A stretch of 5,707 nt of DNA, taken from the NCBI GenBank assembly GCA_019420405.1, contig JAHZHF010000202.1, forward strand, positions 1 through 5,707, read 5' to 3'. Each line of letters begins with the position of its first letter. Position 1 is the first letter of the stretch. Position numbers and translations under genes: made by a program. Of the stretch, positions 1 through 5,461 are shown one piece after another. The stretch comes from Clostridiales bacterium (GTDB taxonomy: Bacteria; Bacillota; Clostridia; Lachnospirales; Lachnospiraceae). Under the pieces are notes generated by a model. It did no database searches. It worked only from the letters and a program-made list of their open reading frames with translations, and was not told the origin of the DNA.

Positions 1-105
1 TATAGCGGATTGCAGGTACAAGGTACCGCTAACACCCCGGCTGCACGAGTCTTAATTTTACATGCTTTTGGGAGAAATGTCAATACTTATGGGCAGCAGC
101 TATAA
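1..105 (+). CDS. Possible C-terminal fragment of an unrecognised protein
   Basis: Frame 1 is open from the window edge to a TAA at 103-105 (34 codons, start outside the window). The composition is protein-like (for example VLILHAFGRNVNTYG near the end), while the other two forward frames meet stops early (frame 3 at once, frame 2 at 53-55). I do not recognise the family. A transposase tail is conceivable, given the truncated open frame that follows, but no catalytic motif or inverted repeat is visible. At 34 codons the open frame could also be chance, so confidence is low. Confidence 0.25.
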   Translation, partial: YSGLQVQGTANTPAARVLILHAFGRNVNTYGQQL

Positions 106-119
106 AGTTCACTAACTTA

Positions 120-136
120 CGGATGAAAAACGTCCG
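120..136. other. Small perfect hairpin, not a terminator
   Basis: CGGATG and CGTCCG (120-125 and 131-136) form a 6 bp stem with one G-T wobble, around a five-A loop. It lies 15 bases past the stop at 105. There is no T-run on either strand, so it does not look like an intrinsic terminator. The rest of 106-176 shows nothing I can assign. Confidence 0.3.
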
Positions 137-176
137 AAAACAGGGGCGATTCTTAAGACGTATTCTGCGGGGATGA

Positions 177-431
177 AGGACGGCTCCGAGCTTCGCTCCA
201 GGCGGTTCGAAATCGACATTCCTCAAGCCGCGCCACTTTCTACGTTTATCAGTCTATTTAGTCAATAATGTTTCCCGTTTGTGCAGCCCAGGAGGCGGAG
301 CGGATGTCTTGAGTACACTTTCTGAGGGAGGGACAGGAGGAACATGCGCCTTTGGAGGAATCTGCCGGAAGATCTTGGAAGACGAAGAGGTGTTGTTAAG
401 CGGTGCGCAGGGATTGTTTGAACGTCAGTGA
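177..431 (+). pseudogene. Truncated 3' gene remnant ending in a terminator
   Basis: A frame runs open from just after a TGA (174-176) to a TGA at 429-431, 84 sense codons, with no ATG anywhere and no ribosome site placed before its few TTG codons. The last 50 or so codons look genuinely coding: glycine-rich stretches (SEGGTGGTCAFGGICRKI), then an acidic segment, ending LFERQ. The stop lies within the loop of a strong intrinsic terminator on the same strand, as expected for a real gene end. The first 30 or so codons look less coding. The likeliest reading is a gene that lost its 5' part, by insertion or rearrangement somewhere before about 280. I do not recognise the protein. It could instead be an unusual short gene, or chance upstream of the terminator. 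Confidence 0.4.
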
Positions 432-457
432 GTTGCCCTGCGCGCCGATTTGTTTTT
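401..457 (+). terminator. Intrinsic terminator with stop codon in its loop
   Basis: Bases 401-412 pair with 436-447 in a 12 bp GC-rich stem with one T-G wobble, enclosing a 23-base loop. The stem is followed after one base by a T-rich run (449-457, TTTGTTTTT). The TGA that closes the upstream open frame (429-431) sits in the loop. It should end upstream transcription and insulate the operon that starts at 732. Confidence 0.75.
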
Positions 458-599
458 AAACAACTCTTCGGATTCTTAGATTCTTCCCAGATTCCGGAAC
501 GAAGCATGTAACTCCTGTTCCCATCATCAGAATACGCGTTACAAAATATCTCTCCGCTTCCGGATGTGATCCAACGGCAAATGTTAGTGCGCTAAATAG

Positions 600-628
600 C
601 TGAAATATCTCTATGCAGATACTACAAT
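600..628 (+). promoter_or_regulatory. Candidate sigma-A promoter for the operon
   Basis: CTGAAA (600-605, four of six matches to TTGACA) and TACAAT (623-628, five of six matches to TATAAT) are separated by 17 bases, in the AT-rich region downstream of the terminator. Transcription would start near 635, leaving a leader of about 100 bases that contains the dyad at 665-697. The -35 match is poor and similar hexamers are common in AT-rich DNA, so this is only the best candidate seen. Confidence 0.25.
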
Positions 629-664
629 TTGGTGATAGAATAGGTAAGTATTTACATCTACAAT

Positions 665-697
665 GGTTACTATGAAACAGGACTGTGAATAGTAATC
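665..697. promoter_or_regulatory. Nested dyad symmetry upstream of the operon
   Basis: GGTTACTAT (665-673) pairs with ATAGTAATC (689-697) over 9 bp with one G-T wobble. Inside it, ACAG (677-680) faces CTGT (683-686), so two nested symmetries share almost one centre. The nested dyad lies 35 bases before the likely start codon. It could be a protein operator, a leader RNA hairpin, or a copy of a dispersed palindromic repeat. There is no following T-run, so it is not a typical terminator. Confidence 0.5.
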
Positions 698-717
698 TTA
701 ACCTACAATGAAAGGAA

Positions 718-724
718 AAAGGAG
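718..724 (+). promoter_or_regulatory. Ribosome binding site that fixes the radical SAM start
   Basis: AAAGGAG lies 7 bases before the ATG at 732. The in-frame ATG at 708 has no such site upstream, only TTAACCTACA-type sequence, and it would add eight residues not expected for the family. The site therefore selects 732. Confidence 0.75.
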
Positions 725-731
725 CACACCG

Positions 732-2504
732 ATGAAGATTCTTTTGGCGGCGGTCAATGCAAAATATATTCATTCAAATCTTGCCGTGTACAGTCTGCGG
801 GCGTACGCGCAGCCGGGCGGCAGCGCGGAGAGCGGAGCAGCTGCGGATGGGGAGACCAGTATTGCGGAATATACGATTAATCAGCAGGTGGATGAGATAT
901 TGATGGATATTTACCGCAGGGCACCGGAGGTTTTGTGTATTTCCTGCTATCTGTGGAATATTTCATGGGTAGAGCAGATGATCGCCGAGATCCCCAAGAT
1001 CCTGCCGGAAACGGAAATCTGGCTGGGCGGCCCCGAGGTATCGTATGATGCCGGAGAGTTTTTGAAAGCGCATCCGTCTGTGGCGGGGATCATGCGCGGA
1101 GAAGGGGAGGAGACGTTCCGGGAGCTGTCGGAATTCTGGCGGAGTGCGGGGGACAGAGGCGTGGACAGGGAAGAACTCAGCCGTATATCGGGCATCTCAT
1201 ACCGGGATGCAGACGGACAGATCCGGGAGAATGAATCCCGCCCGCCCATAGATCTTAGCAGTGTGCCCTTTGTATATGAGCGGATTGAAGATTTTAAGAA
1301 CCGGATTATTTATTACGAGTCGAGCAGGGGATGCCCGTTTTCGTGCAGTTACTGCCTGTCCTCGATTGATAAATGTCTCCGTTTCCGCGACTTGGAACTG
1401 GTGAAGAGAGAACTGCAGTTTTTTATCGACCATGAAGTGCCGCAGGTGAAATTTGTGGACCGGACATTTAACTGCCGGCATGATCATGCGATGGCGGTCT
1501 GGGAATATATCCGGGATCACGACAGAGGGATTACGAATTTTCACTTTGAGGTGGCGGCGGATCTGCTGAATGAAGAAGAAATATGCCTGATCCGCTCCAT
1601 GCGCCCGGGACTGATCCAGTTGGAGATTGGCGTTCAGTCTGCCAATGAACAGACGATCCGGGAGATCAGAAGAACGATGAACCTGAACCGGGTGCAGTCG
1701 GTTGTCGCCCGGATCAGGGAAAATGGAAACGTACACCAGCACCTGGATCTGATCGCGGGACTTCCCTGGGAGGATTATGAAAGCTTCGGACACTCCTTTG
1801 ACCGGGTGTATGCGATGCGCCCGGAGCAGCTCCAGCTCGGATTCTTAAAAGTGCTGAAAGGGTCGCTGATGTATGAAAAATCGAAGGAGTACGGGCTGAA
1901 ATATCAGGAACGTCCGCCCTACGAAGTCCTTTCGACGCAGTGGCTTGACTATGGGGATGTGATCCGGCTGAAAGGGATCGAAGAGATGGTGGAGATCTAC
2001 TACAACAGCGGGCAGTTCAGAAATACGATGGAGCATCTGACGGAAGAGTTTACATCTCCATTTGTGATGTATGAGGCGCTGGCTGCGTATTATGAGAAGA
2101 GCGGACTGTCCGGCATACAGCACTCCCGGATCGCCCGGTATGAGATCCTGAACAGCTTCATTACAGCGGAAGCGGGAGCGGAGATGTCCCCGGAAAAGAA
2201 GAAAGCATATACGGAATGGTTGACATTAGACCTGTATCTGAGAGATAATGTGAAAAACCGTCCGGCCTTTCTTGGAGAGAGCGGCGTGAGTTCGGATGAA
2301 GCGGCGGCGTTTTATAAAAGGGAGGAAAACGAGCGCGTATACCTCAGAGAATATGAGGGATACGACCGGCGTCAGATGCGCAGAATGACGCATCTGGAGC
2401 GGATCGGAGGGGCGCTGGTATTATTTGATTACCTGACCAGAGACCCGCTGACCGGAAACGCCCGGGTCTGCCGGATTGAGGAGTCAGAGACTCCGTGGGA
2501 ATAA
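732..2504 (+). CDS. B12-binding-domain radical SAM protein, DUF4080 family
   Basis: A predicted cytosolic iron-sulfur enzyme of 590 residues. Starting at 732 gives the N-terminus MKILLAAVNAKYIHSN, typical of this family as I remember it. An N-terminal cobalamin-binding-like Rossmann domain spans roughly residues 1-135, with VLCISCYLWN (67-76) and LGGPE (98-102). The radical SAM core follows: the CxxxCxxC cluster motif is Cys201, Cys205 and Cys208 (RGCPFSCSYC). VDRTFN (242-247) and GVQS (300-303) are strand signatures of the barrel. The C-terminal 200 or so residues correspond to DUF4080, whose function is unknown. The domain class implies reductive SAM cleavage, possibly with cobalamin-assisted chemistry, but the substrate is not known. 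I see no canonical DxHxxG cobalamin-ligand motif, so cobalamin may bind without a histidine ligand or not at all. The gene is first in the row, 16 bases before the next gene. No frameshift is visible. Confidence 0.9.
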   Translation: MKILLAAVNAKYIHSNLAVYSLRAYAQPGGSAESGAAADGETSIAEYTINQQVDEILMDIYRRAPEVLCISCYLWNISWVEQMIAEIPKILPETEIWLGGPEVSYDAGEFLKAHPSVAGIMRGEGEETFRELSEFWRSAGDRGVDREELSRISGISYRDADGQIRENESRPPIDLSSVPFVYERIEDFKNRIIYYESSRGCPFSCSYCLSSIDKCLRFRDLELVKRELQFFIDHEVPQVKFVDRTFNCRHDHAMAVWEYIRDHDRGITNFHFEVAADLLNEEEICLIRSMRPGLIQLEIGVQSANEQTIREIRRTMNLNRVQSVVARIRENGNVHQHLDLIAGLPWEDYESFGHSFDRVYAMRPEQLQLGFLKVLKGSLMYEKSKEYGLKYQERPPYEVLSTQWLDYGDVIRLKGIEEMVEIYYNSGQFRNTMEHLTEEFTSPFVMYEALAAYYEKSGLSGIQHSRIARYEILNSFITAEAGAEMSPEKKKAYTEWLTLDLYLRDNVKNRPAFLGESGVSSDEAAAFYKREENERVYLREYEGYDRRQMRRMTHLERIGGALVLFDYLTRDPLTGNARVCRIEESETPWE

Positions 2505-2520
2505 ACAGGGAGAGACAGAG

Positions 2521-2622
2521 ATGAATTTTAATGATAAAAGAGTGAGGCGGATGATATCCGTTATCGTCCTGATTCTGGTAGTGGCCATGGTTGCGACTAT
2601 GGTAATCCCATATCTGCTTTAG
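2521..2622 (+). CDS. 33-residue single-pass membrane miniprotein, Prli42-like
   Basis: A small gene with AGGGAG (2507-2512) placed 8 bases before its ATG. The product has a short basic N-terminus (MNFNDKRVRRM) followed by about 20 hydrophobic residues containing LILVVAMVATMV, ending in Leu-Leu. This predicts one transmembrane helix with the basic end in the cytosol. The layout (an N-D/N-K-x-V start, basic residues, a single helix with an AMVATM-like stretch, 31-35 residues) resembles Prli42, the miniprotein that tethers the stressosome to the membrane in Listeria and relatives. That assignment is inference from general resemblance, and Clostridia may use the protein differently. It sits 16 bases after the radical SAM stop and 43 bases before the next start, so it is probably co-transcribed. 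Its size means automatic annotation often misses it. Confidence 0.7.
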   Translation: MNFNDKRVRRMISVIVLILVVAMVATMVIPYLL

Positions 2623-2650
2623 CGGCATGGCCGTGCGAGCGGGAAGATTC

Positions 2651-2659
2651 AGGAGGAGG
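2651..2659 (+). promoter_or_regulatory. Ribosome binding site that fixes a GTG start
   Basis: AGGAGGAGG lies 6 bases before GTG 2666. The longer in-frame ATG at 2627 lacks a ribosome site and would add 13 mostly basic residues that do not fit the family N-terminus. GTG 2666 gives MRIGKITQTAWQR, which matches the MKIGK-type start expected for this family. Confidence 0.75.
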
Positions 2660-2665
2660 GTTCAG

Positions 2666-3787
2666 GTGAGGATTGGAAAGATTACGCAGACTGCGTGGCA
2701 GAGGTATGTGAAAAAACAACTGCATACAGAACGGACTGAAACTTTATTTCAGGCGTCGCCTTGGGAATGCTGCTCGGGAATTGGAGGAGTGGATCTCTCA
2801 GGCGCAGAGACGGGGAGTGCATTTCTGTGGGCGGACGCCCATGTATCAGGGAAATCGCCCCGTATCGGATATTACGCGGCCTTTCACGCAGCGGGGGAAC
2901 TGGCCGCGAAGGGCGCGGATCTCTGCGGGATCTCGGCTTATATTTTATTACCGTCCTGTGCGGAGGAGAAAGAGCTCAGAGAACTGACTGCCGGGCTTGT
3001 GGAGGCATGTGAGCGCCTGGGGGCTCAGATTACCGCACTCCGGGGCGAGGTCAGTCCGGTTGTGAGGGAGAACGTAGTTTTTGTGACCGGAACCGGGCTT
3101 GTGAAGATCCGGGAAAACAGCAGCCCTGTAAGGAAATGTTCCGAAGAAGGAAGAAAGGACAGAGGGACACATGAGATCCTGCTCTGCGGATATGCGGGTC
3201 TGGAAGGAACGCTCCGTATTCTGGATGAAGCGGAGGAAGAACTGGGGACAAGGTTTGTCGCTTCTTTTCTATCTCAGACCAGGACACTTAAGGAAGCGCT
3301 GGTTACACCAGAGCAGCTTCTTTCAGCCGGAAAGACTGCGGCAGTACGCCAGATCGGAAGCGGAGGCATCCTGGCGGCTCTTTGGGAGCTGGGAGAGCTC
3401 CTGGATACGGGGATGGAAGTGGATATGTCTGCCATTGCCCTTAAGCAGGAGACCGTAGAAATCTGTGAATTTTACAGATTGAATCCGTATCAGATGACTT
3501 CGGCGGGAAGCTTTCTTATCGCGACGGACGAAGCAGAAGCAGTGCTCGAAGTTCTTGAGAAGGCGGGGGCGCGAGCCGGAAGGCTTGGGGTCACAAAAGC
3601 GCAGAATGCGCGGGTGATCACAAGCGGAGAAGAGATCAGATATCTGGATCGTCCGGCGCCGGATGAGCTGGCCCGCTGGACGGCAGAACGTGCCGGGGCG
3701 CAGAGTGCAGAGTCCCTGGCGGAGCTGTGTCTGCGAAACAGCAAGATTGAATCAAACATTTTGTCAGGAGGTATGAAAAATGAATGA
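2666..3787 (+). CDS. AIR-synthase-related (PurM/HypE-like) protein, divergent
   Basis: A 373-residue protein of the PurM superfamily, which includes PurM, HypE, ThiL and SelD, all ATP-using dimeric enzymes. The start is GTG 2666. The N-terminal half (residues 1-150) follows the family layout, with GYYAAFHAAGELAAKGAD at 68-85 in the usual NDL/GA position. The C-terminal AIRS_C domain is well kept: GLEGT (178-182), GSGGILAALWELGE (231-244) and the stretch from KQETVEICEFYRLNPYQM to GSFLIAT (260-287). The acidic ATP/metal motifs are eroded: the expected GEDCA-type segment reads PWECCSG (32-38), the STD-type segment reads ADAH (56-59) with Asp57 kept, and ND of NDLA reads GE (77-78). It may bind a nucleotide differently or act non-catalytically. 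Many such proteins are labelled HypE, but nothing here ties it to hydrogenase maturation. It overlaps the Lrp gene by 8 bases. Confidence 0.8.
   Translation: MRIGKITQTAWQRYVKKQLHTERTETLFQASPWECCSGIGGVDLSGAETGSAFLWADAHVSGKSPRIGYYAAFHAAGELAAKGADLCGISAYILLPSCAEEKELRELTAGLVEACERLGAQITALRGEVSPVVRENVVFVTGTGLVKIRENSSPVRKCSEEGRKDRGTHEILLCGYAGLEGTLRILDEAEEELGTRFVASFLSQTRTLKEALVTPEQLLSAGKTAAVRQIGSGGILAALWELGELLDTGMEVDMSAIALKQETVEICEFYRLNPYQMTSAGSFLIATDEAEAVLEVLEKAGARAGRLGVTKAQNARVITSGEEIRYLDRPAPDELARWTAERAGAQSAESLAELCLRNSKIESNILSGGMKNE
3766..3771 (+). promoter_or_regulatory. Ribosome binding site inside the preceding gene
   Basis: AGGAGG lies 8 bases before ATG 3780 and within the last codons of the AIR-synthase-like gene. 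It supports the Lrp start and the 8-base overlap, hence translational coupling. Confidence 0.75.
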
Positions 3788-4283
3788 GAAAAAGGAAGCT
3801 CTGAGACTTGAGATATTAAGATATATTGAGAAGCACAGCAGAGTAAATCTCGGGGAGCTCGCGGTGCTGCTCGGTGTGGAGGAGACCGACGTAGCCAATG
3901 AGATGGCGGAGATGGAGAAGGAGAAAGTGATCTGCGGATACCATACTCTGATCGACTGGGACAAGGCGGGCGTGGAGATGGTAACCGCGCTGATTGAGGT
4001 TCGTGTGACTCCTCAGAGAGACCGGGGATTTGACCGGATCGCAGAGCGTCTGTACAACTATCCGGAGGTGTACGCTGTGTACCTGATTTCCGGCAGCTAT
4101 GACCTGCTCGTAACGCTGGAAGGGAAAACTCTTAAAGAGGTGTCCAGATTCGTGTCCGAGAAGCTCTCGCCTATCGACGGGGTGCTGAGCACAGCGACAC
4201 ATTTTATTCTGAAAAAATATAAAGACCACGGAACCATTATGGGAGTGAAGAAAGAGTCGGAAAGGATGCTGGTGATGCCGTAA
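3780..4283 (+). CDS. Lrp/AsnC family transcriptional regulator
   Basis: A 167-residue protein of ordinary length for the family. An N-terminal winged helix-turn-helix covers roughly residues 8-55 (LEILRYIEKHSRVNLGELA, then the recognition region GVEETDVANEMAEME). The RAM/AsnC ligand-binding domain covers about 66-145 and has the hallmark GSYDL (105-109), which forms part of the amino-acid effector pocket between subunits. Lrp/AsnC proteins form dimers to octamers and control amino-acid metabolism genes in response to an amino acid. Here the gene lies between an AIR-synthase-like gene (8-base overlap) and an aminotransferase (1-base overlap, TAATG), so it probably regulates its own operon or senses the aminotransferase's substrate or product. 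That link is inference. The effector cannot be named from sequence. Confidence 0.92.
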   Translation: MNEKKEALRLEILRYIEKHSRVNLGELAVLLGVEETDVANEMAEMEKEKVICGYHTLIDWDKAGVEMVTALIEVRVTPQRDRGFDRIAERLYNYPEVYAVYLISGSYDLLVTLEGKTLKEVSRFVSEKLSPIDGVLSTATHFILKKYKDHGTIMGVKKESERMLVMP

Positions 4284-5452
4284 TGAGAAATCCATTATCA
4301 AAAAAAATCGTTGACATACAGCCTTCCGGAATCCGCAAATTTTTCGACGTGGCAAATGAAATGAAAGACGCGATTTCACTCGGAGTCGGGGAGCCGGATT
4401 TTGACACGCCGTGGCGGATCAGGGAAGAGGGAATCTTTTCTCTTGAGAAGGGAAAAACATTTTATACATCCAATGCAGGACTCAAGGAGCTCCGTCAGGA
4501 GATCTGCAGATATCTGGAGCGGAAGATCCATGTGTCCTATGATCCGGTCAGTGAGACTCTGGTTACAGTGGGCGGAAGTGAAGCGATAGACATCGGTCTG
4601 AGGTGTATGCTTGATCCGGGAGACGAGGTGCTGATTCCGCAGCCCAGCTATGTCTCTTACCTGCCGTGTACGGTTATGGCGGACGGAGTACCGGTCGTTG
4701 TGCCGCTTAAGCATGAGAATGAATTTAAACTGACTGTGGAGGATCTGGAGAAATATACGACGCCGAAGACGAAAGTGCTGATTATGCCGTTTCCGAATAA
4801 TCCGACGGGTGCGATTATGACCAGGGAAGATCTGGAACCGGTAGCGGAATTTGTAAAAGAACACGATCTTTATGTGATGTCCGATGAGATCTACTCGGAA
4901 CTCACCTATAAGTCGGAGCACGTCTCCATCGCTTCCCTGCCGGGAATGCGGGAGAGAACTCTGGTAATCAACGGCTTTTCCAAAGGATTTGCGATGACCG
5001 GATGGCGTCTCGGTTACTGCTGTGGCCCGGAGGTGATTCTGGAGCAGATGACAAAGCTTCATCAGTTCGCGATCATGTGCGCGCCGACGACCAGCCAGTA
5101 TGCGGCTGTCGAGGGCTTGAGAAACTGTGAGGATGAAGTGGAGGAGATGCGCAGATCCTACAATCAGAGAAGGCGCTTCCTAATGAACGAGTTCGAGCGG
5201 ATGGGACTTGAGTGTTTTGAGCCTTTCGGAGCATTCTATGTATTCCCGAGCATTCGGGAGTTTAATATGTCATCGGAAGAGTTTGCTACAAGACTCCTCA
5301 ATGAGGAGAAAGTGGCCGTAGTTCCGGGGACCGCATTCGGCGAGTGCGGGGAGGGATTCCTGCGGATTTCCTACGCGTATTCGCTGGAGGATTTAAAAGA
5401 GGCGCTTGGAAGAGTGGAAAACTTCATCCGGCGGCTGAGAAACGGGGAATAG
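4283..5452 (+). CDS. PLP-dependent class I aminotransferase
   Basis: A complete 389-residue cytosolic aminotransferase of fold type I. The motifs are intact: SLGVGEPDFDTP (32-43), substrate-side Gly-rich VGGSEA (96-101), PNNPTGA (171-177) with Asn173, MSDEIYSEL (199-207) with Asp201 contacting the PLP pyridine nitrogen and Tyr204, GFSKGFAMTGWRLGY (231-245) with Lys234 as the PLP Schiff-base lysine, and LRISYA (360-365) with Arg361 as the substrate-carboxylate arginine. It fits the aspartate/alanine/aromatic-type class I subgroup. The donor and acceptor cannot be fixed by eye, so no symbol is given. The ATG overlaps the Lrp stop as TAATG and its own ribosome site is weak, so translation probably depends on reinitiation after the Lrp gene. 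TrmL follows 9 bases later. Confidence 0.93.
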   Translation: MRNPLSKKIVDIQPSGIRKFFDVANEMKDAISLGVGEPDFDTPWRIREEGIFSLEKGKTFYTSNAGLKELRQEICRYLERKIHVSYDPVSETLVTVGGSEAIDIGLRCMLDPGDEVLIPQPSYVSYLPCTVMADGVPVVVPLKHENEFKLTVEDLEKYTTPKTKVLIMPFPNNPTGAIMTREDLEPVAEFVKEHDLYVMSDEIYSELTYKSEHVSIASLPGMRERTLVINGFSKGFAMTGWRLGYCCGPEVILEQMTKLHQFAIMCAPTTSQYAAVEGLRNCEDEVEEMRRSYNQRRRFLMNEFERMGLECFEPFGAFYVFPSIREFNMSSEEFATRLLNEEKVAVVPGTAFGECGEGFLRISYAYSLEDLKEALGRVENFIRRLRNGE

Positions 5453-5461
5453 AGAAACAGA

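Larger units (their letters stand above)
458..707. other. AT-rich non-coding leader region of the downstream operon
   Basis: This stretch between the terminator and the radical SAM gene has no convincing coding frame. It is visibly AT-richer than the genes, mainly after 560. It contains an imperfect 8 bp hairpin (469-476 with 489-496, one mismatch), a 10-base direct repeat AAATATCTCT (544-553 and 603-612), a candidate promoter (600-628), CTACAAT at 622-628 and 658-664 (a third copy at 703-709 lies just past it) and a nested dyad (665-697). I see no tRNA and no recognisable riboswitch. In particular, no cobalamin or SAM riboswitch core was noticed, although this was judged by eye only. Confidence 0.5.

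Noticed and set aside
200..216. GGTTCGAAATC resembles a tRNA T-arm
   Set aside because: The arm pairs over only three positions, and no acceptor stem, D-arm or anticodon arm can be folded around it.
262..507. An 81-codon minus-strand open frame
   Set aside because: It reads antisense through the plus-strand terminator and the gene remnant, its composition is arginine/leucine/serine-rich as in shadow frames, and no ribosome site is evident.
460..603. A 47-codon plus-strand open frame ending at TGA 601-603
   Set aside because: It has no start codon and begins directly after the terminator. Some of it looks protein-like, but both strands are open here and I see no way to choose, so chance is likelier.
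708..731. An upstream in-frame ATG that would lengthen the radical SAM protein by eight residues
   Set aside because: No ribosome site precedes it, and AAAGGAG is correctly spaced for ATG 732, which gives the family-typical N-terminus.
456..773. A 105-codon minus-strand open frame across the operon leader
   Set aside because: It overlaps the start and ribosome site of the radical SAM gene, has a low-complexity Cys/His/Leu-rich first half, no ribosome site and no recognisable motif.
1197..1793. A 198-codon minus-strand open frame inside the radical SAM gene
   Set aside because: It is the antisense shadow of a clearly coding frame with intact enzyme motifs. The same applies to the minus-strand frames at 3816-4379 and 4376-5062.
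2627..2665. An upstream in-frame ATG for the AIR-synthase-like protein
   Set aside because: AGGAGG lies inside this stretch and is spaced for GTG 2666. The added residues are arginine-rich and unlike the family start.
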